Source: Phocaeicola sp.
Lineage (GTDB): Bacteria > Bacteroidota > Bacteroidia > Bacteroidales > Bacteroidaceae
Reading direction: 5' to 3'
DNA length: 13,443 bases
NCBI GenBank assembly: GCA_020026225.1
Contig: JAHHQU010000055.1
Coordinates: 1 to 13,443 of the forward strand
Shown here piece after piece: positions 1 to 7,062 of the stretch. Position numbers and translations under genes: made by a program. Within the stretch, counting starts at the first letter, position 1, and every line of letters begins with the position of its first letter. The notes beneath the pieces are model-generated. The model was not told where the DNA came from, did not search any database, and saw only the letters and a list, made by a program, of their open reading frames with translations.

Positions 1-80
1 ATACTGTGCTTGAACAATATCTCGCAAAAATGGGCTTTTTAAGGGACGACTATTTTATGATTTTATCAAGCTGTACGTAA
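1..80 (+). CDS. Possible C-terminal end of an upstream gene (partial)
   Basis: A frame beginning at base 3 is open from the window edge to a TAA at 78-80. It encodes about 25 residues of ordinary protein composition (TVLEQYLAKMGFLRDD, then YFMILSSCT). I do not recognise the family and too little is visible to assign one. If the gene is real, its last codons overlap the first operator half-site at 72-77. A second forward frame is also open for 13 codons, so the choice of frame rests only on length and composition. Confidence 0.3.
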   Translation, partial: TVLEQYLAKMGFLRDDYFMILSSCT

Positions 81-105
81 ACTGACAATTGTACGAAAGT
101 GTACA
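72..105. promoter_or_regulatory. Operator pair 1 (putative enhancer-binding-protein sites)
   Basis: Two 16-bp imperfect inverted repeats lie in tandem: TGTACG-TAAA-CTGACA at 72-87 and TGTACG-AAAG-TGTACA at 90-105. They start 18 bp apart, separated by 2 bp. Sequence and spacing match the pairs at 297-330 and 8452-8485. Unlike those, there is no sigma-54 -24/-12 element 80 bp downstream. The nearest resemblance is TTTGGCA at 171-177, which has a good -24 but no GC at the -12 position. It may be an auxiliary distal enhancer for the 430 operon or a relic. Confidence 0.55.
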
Positions 106-296
106 ATTCTTTGAAAAATCTTTTTTAGAAATTAAAATGTCTTTGCAAGATATATTTCAAATAGTGATTATTTGGCATTATTTATAACACCAGGTTCTTT
201 TTTTATACGCTATATGGCAGAAGCGTATGTGAACCACTCTTCCTTATCTTATTACGATTCATGTTATCTTTGCTGTGAGTTTATGTATGACCACGA

Positions 297-330
297 GGTA
301 CGAAAATGGACAGGTGTCCGAAATCGTACA
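297..330. promoter_or_regulatory. Operator pair 2, upstream activator of the exporter operon
   Basis: Two 16-bp sites, GGTACG-AAAA-TGGACA (297-312) and TGTCCG-AAAT-CGTACA (315-330), start 18 bp apart. The pair starts exactly 80 bp before the GG of the -24 element at 377-378. The pair in front of the tolC-like gene has the same distance to its own -24 GG. I infer these are upstream activating sites for the sigma-54 response regulator encoded at 10162-11517, with each palindrome binding a dimer of its C-terminal Fis-type HTH. Confidence 0.72.
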
Positions 331-375
331 GGTTCTATAATTGATATAGTGTTGAAAATGAGATGATTATATCTG

Positions 376-391
376 TGGTACGGACTTTGTT
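376..391 (+). promoter_or_regulatory. Sigma-54-like promoter of the exporter operon
   Basis: TGGTAC-GGACT-TTGTT matches the sigma-54 pattern TGGCAC-N5-TTGCW. GG is at 377-378 with the required 10-nt gap to the -12 dinucleotide at 389-390. That dinucleotide is GT rather than GC, so the promoter is imperfect. The predicted transcript start is near base 401, giving a leader of about 28 nt before the ATG at 430. The call rests mainly on the matching geometry with the stronger promoter at 8531-8546. Apart from the operators and this promoter, I see nothing else I can support in 106-429. Confidence 0.6.
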
Positions 392-429
392 TATACAGAA
401 GTGTATAAAATTGTAATAAAAGTTCGAAT

Positions 430-1680
430 ATGGATAGAGAAATATCAAAAGAAGAGCAGTTAAAGAAGAAAAGCCGTATGTTTCTACGTTATGGTTTCAT
501 AGGGGCTGGTATTGTATTGGCTTTTGGGTGGCTTGTTTCATTCTTTAGCAGTAGTGTGCAGATGAAGGACCTTACGCTTTCTACCGTAGCTCGTGGAGTG
601 ATTGAGGTGAGTGTAAGTGCGTCGGGACGAGTGGTGCCAGCTTTCGAGGAAATCATCAATTCGCCCATCAATACCCGAATAATGCAGGTGTATTGTAAGG
701 GGGGAGACAGTGTGGATGTGGAAACCCCGTTACTGAAGCTGGATTTGCAGAGCACGGAGACGGCTTATCGTAAGTTGCTTGATGAGGAGCAGATGCGCCG
801 CTATCAGCTGGAGCAGTTGCGTATTGACAATCAGACTTACCTGAGCGACCTCAAGATGAAAATCAAAATTAGTGCGATGAAGCTGAACCGTATGGAGGTA
901 GAATTGCGCAACGAGCGTTATCTGGACAGTCTGGGCAGCGGAACCACCGACAAGGTACATCAGGCAGAGCTGTCGGTCAATACAGGGAAACTGGAGCTGG
1001 AGCAGCTGCAGCAGATGTACGCAAACGGACAGCAGGTAAAGGCTGCCGACCTGAAGGTGAAGGAACTTGAGTTTCAAATCTTCCAGAAGGAGCTGGCTGA
1101 GATGAAGCGTACCTTGGACGATGCACAGATTCGTTCGCCTCGCAAGGCCACATTGACCTTTATCAATCATCAGGTAGGAGCACAGATTTCGCAGGGCGAA
1201 CAGGTGGCAGTCATTTCCGATTTGAATCATTTCAAGGTAGAAGCCGAGATTGCTGACAGTTATGGCGACCGTGTGGCGGCAGGCAGCAAGGCGATAGTCA
1301 GGATAGGCAACGACCAATTGGTGGGCATGGTGAGCAGTGTCACTCCGTTGAGCAAGAATGGGGTCATCAGCTTCAGTGTACAGTTGGAAGAGGACAATCA
1401 CCGCCGTCTGCGTTCGGGACTGAAGACGGATGTCTATGTGATGAATGCCGTGAAGGACGATGTGCTGCGTCTGGCTAATGCGTCCTACTACGTGGGTCCC
1501 GGCGAATACTCTTTGTTTGTGTTGGATGGCAATGACAAACTGGTGCAGCGCAAGGTACAGTTAGGTGACAGCAATTTCGAATATGTGGAAGTGAAAGAAG
1601 GGCTGGTACAGGGTGACCGTGTAGTTATCAGTTCCATGAGCGAATTCAAGAACAAGAAAAGTATAAAAGTAAAACAATAA
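430..1680 (+). CDS. Periplasmic adaptor (membrane fusion) protein, HlyD/MacA-like
   Basis: This 416-residue protein would link the inner-membrane ABC permeases to the TolC-like outer-membrane channel. It has a short basic cytoplasmic N-terminus (residues 1-20) and one membrane anchor at about 21-40. The first half of a lipoyl domain lies around 76-104 (INSPINTRIMQVYCKGGDSV). A long helical, Leu/Glu/Lys-rich hairpin spans about 106-231. The second lipoyl half is at 232-263 (AQIRSPRKATLTFINHQVGA and onward), a beta-barrel at about 266-340, and a membrane-proximal domain follows to the end. This order is the standard one for RND/ABC adaptors, and the length is typical. There is no lipobox, so the TM anchors it. 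It is the first gene of the operon, 10 nt ahead of the ATPase, and it is the only adaptor in a locus with four permeases. Family assignment is firm; the substrate is unknown. Confidence 0.93.
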   Translation: MDREISKEEQLKKKSRMFLRYGFIGAGIVLAFGWLVSFFSSSVQMKDLTLSTVARGVIEVSVSASGRVVPAFEEIINSPINTRIMQVYCKGGDSVDVETPLLKLDLQSTETAYRKLLDEEQMRRYQLEQLRIDNQTYLSDLKMKIKISAMKLNRMEVELRNERYLDSLGSGTTDKVHQAELSVNTGKLELEQLQQMYANGQQVKAADLKVKELEFQIFQKELAEMKRTLDDAQIRSPRKATLTFINHQVGAQISQGEQVAVISDLNHFKVEAEIADSYGDRVAAGSKAIVRIGNDQLVGMVSSVTPLSKNGVISFSVQLEEDNHRRLRSGLKTDVYVMNAVKDDVLRLANASYYVGPGEYSLFVLDGNDKLVQRKVQLGDSNFEYVEVKEGLVQGDRVVISSMSEFKNKKSIKVKQ

Positions 1681-1683
1681 ACA

Positions 1684-2392
1684 TACAATTATGATTAAGT
1701 TAACAGGTATCAATAAGATTTATCGTACAGATGAAATAGAAACACAGGCGTTGGAGAATGTAAACTTGGAAGTGAAGAAAGGGGAATTCTTGAGTATTAT
1801 GGGACCTTCAGGTTGTGGCAAATCCACTTTGCTGAACATTATGGGATTGCTGGATGCACCTACCAGCGGAAGTATTGAAATCAATGGTACGAGCGTGAAT
1901 GGAATGAAAGACAGCGAACTGGCTGCCTTCCGTAACAAGACGTTGGGATTCGTGTTCCAGTCGTTCCATCTAATCAATTCGTTGAATGTCCTTGATAATG
2001 TGGAACTGCCCTTGCTTTACCGTAAGGTGAGTGCCAAAGAACGTCGAGCACGTGCCGAGGCTGTTCTTGAAAAGGTGGGTTTGACTCATCGTATGCGTCA
2101 CTTCCCAACGCAGCTTTCAGGTGGTCAGTGCCAACGTGTAGCCATTGCTCGTGCCATCATCGGTAATCCGGAGATTATCCTTGCCGATGAGCCGACAGGT
2201 AATCTGGACTCGAAGATGGGTGCCGAAGTGATGGACATCCTTCAGCGACTGAACAAAGATGACGGCCGTACCATCGTGATGGTAACACACAACGAGGCAC
2301 AGGCACAACAGACTCAGCGCATTGTGCGATTCTTTGATGGCAGACAAGTGGAATAATCCTTTAAACCGAGAGAATATGATACGACAATATTT
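1684..2392 (+). repeat. Direct repeat copy A (ABC ATPase gene)
   Basis: This is the first copy of a direct repeat whose second copy lies 3,341 bp downstream at 5025-5733. It begins with TACAATT just before the start codon and fades inside the first codons of the following permease. Bases 1733-2235 (503 bp) are identical to 5074-5576. Within the 666-bp gene I count 10 differences: 1732, 2236, 2239, 2242, 2249, 2260, 2299, 2308, 2320 and 2323. Nine of these lie in the last 121 bases. Flanking sequence outside the repeat is not alike. Confidence 0.95.
1691..2356 (+). CDS. ABC transporter ATP-binding protein, MacB/LolD-type (copy A)
   Basis: A 221-residue stand-alone nucleotide-binding subunit that powers the MacB/FtsX-type permeases from the cytoplasm. 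All motifs are present: Walker A GPSGCGKST (38-46), Q-loop Gln90, signature LSGGQ (142-146), Walker B IILADEP with catalytic Glu167 (162-168), D-loop NLDS (171-174) and H-loop His200. The length and the sequence around GFVFQSFHLI are typical of the LolD/MacB/FtsE group. It sits 10 nt after the adaptor gene and 19 nt before permease 1A. Its near twin at 5032-5697 differs only at residues 182 and 190, where this copy has Asp and the other has Glu. Because the two proteins are nearly interchangeable, either could serve all four permeases. Confidence 0.96.
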   Translation: MIKLTGINKIYRTDEIETQALENVNLEVKKGEFLSIMGPSGCGKSTLLNIMGLLDAPTSGSIEINGTSVNGMKDSELAAFRNKTLGFVFQSFHLINSLNVLDNVELPLLYRKVSAKERRARAEAVLEKVGLTHRMRHFPTQLSGGQCQRVAIARAIIGNPEIILADEPTGNLDSKMGAEVMDILQRLNKDDGRTIVMVTHNEAQAQQTQRIVRFFDGRQVE

Positions 2393-3677
2393 AAAACAAG
2401 CTTGGACGCTGACGAAACAGCATAAGCTGTTTTCCTCTATTTATGTACTTGGAACAGGACTCTCCATCGCATTTTCGATGATTTTATTCATCGTCCTTTA
2501 TGTAAAGTTTGCACCCATCTATCCAGAGTATAACCGCGACTGCATTTTGGTGGTCGGACCGTCGAATGTAGTGGGCAAGCATTCCAATCAGAACTCGACC
2601 AATATGGGAATCAGTCCCAAGGCAGCTGACTTATTTCGGGATCTTCCGCATTTGGATAAGTTGACCTTATGTCTTTTCACTTCTACATTCTTCAATAATA
2701 AAGTGACCCTTCCACAGCAGCAAAAGGAACTGTTAGTTTCTATAAATTATGTGGATGCTAATTTCTGGGAAGTGTTCAATTTCAATTTTCTAAATGGCAA
2801 ACCTTTTGGAGCCAGTGCGGTAGAATCTGGGCTTGCAGAAGTGGTTTTGAATGAAAGCATGGCAATCAGAATTTTTGCAAATACAGATGTGATAGGAAAG
2901 TATATCCAGTTGGACGGAAATGATGTTAAGGTTGTCGGGGTTGTGAAGGATGTATCCTCTGTTACACCAAATACAGCTGCGGATTTGTATTTGCCTTTAG
3001 GATATAATCAGATGATTCAAATGGATGACAATCAGCTCGGTTTGATGGGTAGTATGAGATGTTATCTATTGGCAGCTCAAAAAGACGATAAGGAATTACT
3101 TCGTCAAGAGGTGCTTGATGCTGTCAAGAAATACAATGATGCAGACAAGGAATATACAACGAACCTCATGGGACAACCAGATGATTACTGGAAAAGTACG
3201 TTCCGAGATGTTGGCTCTAGCGAATCGTCTATCTTAAGTCAGTTGCAAAGCATGTTGTATATACTGCTGGCCTTGTTGGTGATTCCGACATTAAATTTGT
3301 GTGGTATGAATTCATCTCGCATGAGCGATCGTCTGGCAGAGATAGGTGTACGTAAGGCTTATGGAGCTTCTAACAAATCATTGTTAAGCCAGATTCTGAC
3401 CGAGAACTTCGTGATGACATTTATAGGTGGTTTTTTAGGACTGGCCTTTGCCTATCTCATCGTCATTACCTCTGATGGGTGGATTCTCCATTTGTTTGAT
3501 ACAATTGTTTTCCCGAATACTGTTTCCTCTTACTTTACAGTAGAGATGTTATTGAATCCAGTATTATTTTTAGTAGTGTTGTGCATCTGCCTTTTGCTGA
3601 ATGTTCTTTCAGCTCTGATTCCTGCACTGTCGGCTTTACGCCATCCGATAATTCAAGCTATTCAAACCAAACGCTAA
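2376..3677 (+). CDS. ABC permease, MacB/FtsX type (permease 1A)
   Basis: A 433-residue inner-membrane subunit with the MacB fold: a first TM at about 20-43, a large periplasmic domain (about 44-290), then three TMs near 293-311, 345-367 and 395-417. The cytoplasmic coupling helix EIGVRKAYGAS follows TM2. I chose the ATG at 2376 because the paralogue at 5717 starts at the homologous codon (MIRQY versus MIKQY). An upstream in-frame start would overlap the end of the ATPase gene with sequence that merely mirrors it. It shares VVKDVS, NGKPF/DGKPF and the NRD stretch after TM1 with permease 1B, but overall identity is low. Sequence divergence starts within the first ten codons, right where the ATPase repeat ends. 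MacB-type permeases work as dimers, so pairing with the next gene product is likely. Confidence 0.92.
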   Translation: MIRQYLKQAWTLTKQHKLFSSIYVLGTGLSIAFSMILFIVLYVKFAPIYPEYNRDCILVVGPSNVVGKHSNQNSTNMGISPKAADLFRDLPHLDKLTLCLFTSTFFNNKVTLPQQQKELLVSINYVDANFWEVFNFNFLNGKPFGASAVESGLAEVVLNESMAIRIFANTDVIGKYIQLDGNDVKVVGVVKDVSSVTPNTAADLYLPLGYNQMIQMDDNQLGLMGSMRCYLLAAQKDDKELLRQEVLDAVKKYNDADKEYTTNLMGQPDDYWKSTFRDVGSSESSILSQLQSMLYILLALLVIPTLNLCGMNSSRMSDRLAEIGVRKAYGASNKSLLSQILTENFVMTFIGGFLGLAFAYLIVITSDGWILHLFDTIVFPNTVSSYFTVEMLLNPVLFLVVLCICLLLNVLSALIPALSALRHPIIQAIQTKR

Positions 3678-3693
3678 CAGAAAGGAAATTCGT

Positions 3694-4998
3694 ATGATTA
3701 GATTAATATTCAAACAATTGTGGAACCAGCGTAAAATGAATACCTGGATATTTTTAGAGATAGTAATTGCAGGTGTCTTCCTCTGGTATACAGTCGACAC
3801 GGCTTTTGTTACCGAGGCTGTGAAGTTGATACCGAATGGTTATGAAGAAGAGGGTATGTATCAAGTTGAGTTGGACGGTTATCGCCCCAATCATAAACTT
3901 TTTGATAAAGAGGTGATGAACAAAGAGCATCGTATAGAAACTTTACAACGGATGATGGTTCAAGTTCGTACATTGCCCGAAGTTCAGTCTTTTTATTTGG
4001 CAAGTAGGGCAACTCATCCCAATAATACGTCGTGGTCGGGCGGTCAGTTCTTCCCAGATACGTTGTCAATGGCTGAACACAAATATCAGCATGCCCAATG
4101 GTATGAAGTATACGATGGTGAAGGTAGTGATTTTTTACAAACGATGGGTTTGAAAGACGCACAAACGGGAGAGGAGCTCTCCATGATGAAAGAGGAACAA
4201 ATTCCGAATCGTTGTTATATATCAGAAGACTTTGCCAAGAATATGTTCGGTATTGTGAATCCAATCCATCAGAAGGTCTACGAAAACAGACAGACCGTAT
4301 ATACAGTAAAAGGGGTATTTGAACGAGTTAAGACAATTGAATTCAAATTACCCTACGCCTTGATAGTTAAGTGTACACAGGATATGCTGATTAATTCTCC
4401 GATGCTTGTCGTTCGTTTGAAGAAAGGAGTGGATGGCGAACAGTTTGCAGCGCGTTTTATGAAAGAGGTCGCTCCTACGATGAAAGGGTCTAATCTGTAT
4501 GTGGCAGATGTGAAATCAATGGCAAGTTTGCGAAATGAGTATGGTAAGATTACGAATGTGTATAATCGTCAACGACTTCAGTATGCATTGATTGGTTTTA
4601 CGCTGCTGTGTATTTTTTTAGGAATGGTGGGAACGTTCTCTATCCGTACCAATGCCCGTCGACAAGAAATCGGGCTGATGCGGAGCTTGGGGGCTTCCAT
4701 GCTGACTATCGTTAAACAATTCTTCTGTGAGTCGTGGCTGCTTGTTACAGCAGGATTCATCCTGTCGTTGATTTGTCTTGCCAATCTTTTGGTGATGGGC
4801 AATGGTATGACACAACCACAAGGCGGTTATGAAACCTCATCCAATGCTAGCTATTGGATGTTTGAAGAAGTGCCACACTTTTTAACTGTAACCGTGTTGA
4901 CCTATGTGCTGCTACTGGCTATTTCTTGGATTGGAACATACATCCCAGTTCAAAAAGCAGTGAAAGTATTGCCGGCCGATGCGCTACGTGATGAGTAA
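3694..4998 (+). CDS. ABC permease, MacB/FtsX type (permease 2A)
   Basis: A 434-residue four-TM permease of a second subtype. TM1 is at about 17-36 (FLEIVIAGVFLWYTVD), followed by a periplasmic domain of about 250 residues and TMs near 298-315, 348-368 and 395-417. The coupling segment is EIGLMRSLGAS and the C-terminus is typical (VLPADALRDE). The start is 16 nt after permease 1A, preceded by AGAAAGGA, one of the few Shine-Dalgarno-like sequences in the locus. Its closest relative in the window is permease 2B at 7063, not its immediate neighbour 1A. The operon therefore encodes two heterotypic pairs (1A+2A and 1B+2B). I infer 1A and 2A form a heterodimer driven by the ATPases. Confidence 0.92.
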   Translation: MIRLIFKQLWNQRKMNTWIFLEIVIAGVFLWYTVDTAFVTEAVKLIPNGYEEEGMYQVELDGYRPNHKLFDKEVMNKEHRIETLQRMMVQVRTLPEVQSFYLASRATHPNNTSWSGGQFFPDTLSMAEHKYQHAQWYEVYDGEGSDFLQTMGLKDAQTGEELSMMKEEQIPNRCYISEDFAKNMFGIVNPIHQKVYENRQTVYTVKGVFERVKTIEFKLPYALIVKCTQDMLINSPMLVVRLKKGVDGEQFAARFMKEVAPTMKGSNLYVADVKSMASLRNEYGKITNVYNRQRLQYALIGFTLLCIFLGMVGTFSIRTNARRQEIGLMRSLGASMLTIVKQFFCESWLLVTAGFILSLICLANLLVMGNGMTQPQGGYETSSNASYWMFEEVPHFLTVTVLTYVLLLAISWIGTYIPVQKAVKVLPADALRDE

Positions 4999-5024
4999 AT
5001 AAAATACATAAAGAAATAAAATCT

Positions 5025-5733
5025 TACAATTATGATTAAGTTAACAGGTATCAATAAGATTTATCGTACAGACGAAATAGAAACACAGGCGTTGGAGAAT
5101 GTAAACTTGGAAGTGAAGAAAGGGGAATTCTTGAGTATTATGGGACCTTCAGGTTGTGGCAAATCCACTTTGCTGAACATTATGGGATTGCTGGATGCAC
5201 CTACCAGCGGAAGTATTGAAATCAATGGTACGAGCGTGAATGGAATGAAAGACAGCGAACTGGCTGCCTTCCGTAACAAGACGTTGGGATTCGTGTTCCA
5301 GTCGTTCCATCTAATCAATTCGTTGAATGTCCTTGATAATGTGGAACTGCCCTTGCTTTACCGTAAGGTGAGTGCCAAAGAACGTCGAGCACGTGCCGAG
5401 GCTGTTCTTGAAAAGGTGGGTTTGACTCATCGTATGCGTCACTTCCCAACGCAGCTTTCAGGTGGTCAGTGCCAACGTGTAGCCATTGCTCGTGCCATCA
5501 TCGGTAATCCGGAGATTATCCTTGCCGATGAGCCGACAGGTAATCTGGACTCGAAGATGGGTGCCGAAGTGATGGAGATTCTGCAGCGATTGAACAAAGA
5601 GGACGGCCGTACCATCGTGATGGTAACACACAACGAGGCGCAGGCACAGCAGACTCAGCGTATCGTGCGATTCTTTGATGGCAGACAAGTGGAATAATCT
5701 TTTAAACCGAGATAATATGATAAAACAATATTT
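5025..5733 (+). repeat. Direct repeat copy B (ABC ATPase gene)
   Basis: This is the second copy of the repeat at 1684-2392, in the same orientation. Identity starts at TACAATT before the ATG and dissolves in the first codons of permease 1B. Such a long direct repeat, 3.3 kb apart, is a substrate for RecA-dependent conversion, deletion or amplification of one module. It is also a likely place for short-read assemblies to collapse. Confidence 0.95.
5032..5697 (+). CDS. ABC transporter ATP-binding protein, MacB/LolD-type (copy B)
   Basis: A 221-residue ATPase almost identical to the one at 1691-2356. It has the same Walker A (38-46), Q-loop Gln90, LSGGQ (142-146), Walker B with Glu167 and His200, so it is expected to be active. 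Relative to copy A it carries Glu at residues 182 and 190 in place of Asp; the other eight nucleotide differences are silent. It lies 33 nt after permease 2A, with an AT-rich gap (4999-5031) in which I see no promoter or terminator. It lies 19 nt before permease 1B. It heads the second ATPase-permease-permease module of the operon. Confidence 0.96.
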   Translation: MIKLTGINKIYRTDEIETQALENVNLEVKKGEFLSIMGPSGCGKSTLLNIMGLLDAPTSGSIEINGTSVNGMKDSELAAFRNKTLGFVFQSFHLINSLNVLDNVELPLLYRKVSAKERRARAEAVLEKVGLTHRMRHFPTQLSGGQCQRVAIARAIIGNPEIILADEPTGNLDSKMGAEVMEILQRLNKEDGRTIVMVTHNEAQAQQTQRIVRFFDGRQVE

Positions 5734-7018
5734 TAAAGCTGTTTGGGCTCAACTCAAGCAGCAACCGATGATTAGTATGGTTTCGGTAGTGGGAACAGCG
5801 TTGGCCATCTTCCTGATTATGCTGGTGGTGATGATCCAGCAGGTGAAGGTGGCTCCTTATGCTCCCGAAAGTAACCGTGACCGATTCTTGCATACGATGG
5901 TTGTATGTGCTTCAAGAGGGGAAAGTGAGAACACAATTAGTTCGATGAGTGAGCGAACTTTTAATCAGTTATATAAACTTCTGGAAACTCCGGAAGCGGT
6001 GACGGCTTACGGAGTATTTACGGCAGCACAGCCAGTGGGACTCCCGGGACAGGCAACTTTTTCTGTAGATATGCGTGGAACAGACGACGTGTATTGGAAG
6101 GTTTTTGATTTCGAGTTTGTAGATGGGAAACCGTTTGATAAGGCAACTCTTAAATCGGCTCAGCGAGTAGCGGTAATTACAGAGAGCGTGGCATTGCGGT
6201 TGTTTGGTACCACGCAGGCCTGTGGCCGTGAATTCGAAATGGCTCATACTCCGTTTCAGGTATCGGGTGTGGTAAAAGATGTTTCTACTATGGCTTATCG
6301 AGCATACGCACAAGTATGGGTTCCTTATACGTTGGGCATTGATTTTGATTTTGGTGACCATGGGGGAATAGTTGGTTCTTTGTCAGCTACTATCTTAGCC
6401 CGTAGTTCCAGTGATTTCCCAACGATTCGTGAAGAGATCAAGAAGAATCTGCTCGCATACAATGCGATGCTGAAAGAAACAGGTTATCAGGTGATTGATT
6501 TTAATCAGCCATACGATCAGGAAAAGGCATCCATGTTAGTGCTATCGAATAGCGTGGAACCGGATGTTGCCGCTGCTCAGCGTATGCGATGGATGATTTT
6601 CTTGATTCTCTTGATTGTGCCAGTCATCAATCTAAGCAGTATGACGCAGAGTCGTTACCGTCAACGAGTGAGTGAGATAGGCGTTCGTCGGGCCTTCGGT
6701 TGTACGCGGTCTGAATTGGTCGTCCAGTTATTGGGGGAGAATTTGATTCTTACGGTTGCTGCCGGTATGGTAGCACTTTTATTGAGCGTTGGTTTTGCAT
6801 ACATAGGAACAGATTTCTTGTTTGTTCAGACTCTTCCTACCATGTCAACCGAAATGCCGGAAGTAAATATCACCATGCTTTTGCAGTTCTCCACCTTCGG
6901 ATGGGCATTGCTCTTCTGTTTTGTGTTGAATCTGTTGAGTACATGTATTCCGGCATGGAGGGCATCGCGCATGAATATTGTCAATGCATTAGAAGGTAGT
7001 ACATTCAATAACCGATAA
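5717..7018 (+). CDS. ABC permease, MacB/FtsX type (permease 1B)
   Basis: A 433-residue paralogue of permease 1A, exactly the same length. TM1 is at about 19-41, followed by a periplasmic domain to about 290 and TMs near 293-311, 345-365 and 391-413. The coupling helix EIGVRRAFG sits at about 320-328, with a standard tail (PAWRASRMNIVNALEG). The start at 5717 aligns with the 1A start. Homology to 1A is clear in blocks (FDFEFVDGKPF, GVVKDVS) but the periplasmic domain has changed widely. This is consistent with a different ligand or partner specificity, although that is inference. It sits 19 nt after ATPase B and 44 nt before permease 2B. Confidence 0.92.
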   Translation: MIKQYFKAVWAQLKQQPMISMVSVVGTALAIFLIMLVVMIQQVKVAPYAPESNRDRFLHTMVVCASRGESENTISSMSERTFNQLYKLLETPEAVTAYGVFTAAQPVGLPGQATFSVDMRGTDDVYWKVFDFEFVDGKPFDKATLKSAQRVAVITESVALRLFGTTQACGREFEMAHTPFQVSGVVKDVSTMAYRAYAQVWVPYTLGIDFDFGDHGGIVGSLSATILARSSSDFPTIREEIKKNLLAYNAMLKETGYQVIDFNQPYDQEKASMLVLSNSVEPDVAAAQRMRWMIFLILLIVPVINLSSMTQSRYRQRVSEIGVRRAFGCTRSELVVQLLGENLILTVAAGMVALLLSVGFAYIGTDFLFVQTLPTMSTEMPEVNITMLLQFSTFGWALLFCFVLNLLSTCIPAWRASRMNIVNALEGSTFNNR

Positions 7019-7062
7019 GAATGTTTTAATCATCGAAAACGATATATTTTAGTCAAAAGAAT

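Noticed and set aside
33..44. CTTTTTAAGGGA near the left edge resembling the inverted CTTTTTAAGGA at the right edge (about 13311-13321), as possible element ends
   Set aside because: The similarity is only about ten AT-rich bases. There are no target-site duplications or recombinase genes in the window, and the right copy is part of the terminator.
265..272. TATCTTTG, matching the Bacteroides -7 box TAnnTTTG
   Set aside because: No TTTG lies at the usual 19-21 bp upstream spacing, so it is probably a chance match. It could still be a weak secondary promoter.
172..366. Open frame of 64 codons starting at TTG in the leader region
   Set aside because: It has a poor start codon and a composition unlike the neighbouring genes, and it runs across the operator pair at 297-330. 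It is better explained as regulatory DNA.
6701..6716. TGTACG-CGGT-CTGAAT resembling an operator
   Set aside because: It lies inside the permease 1B coding sequence, has no partner site 18 bp away, and its right half matches poorly.
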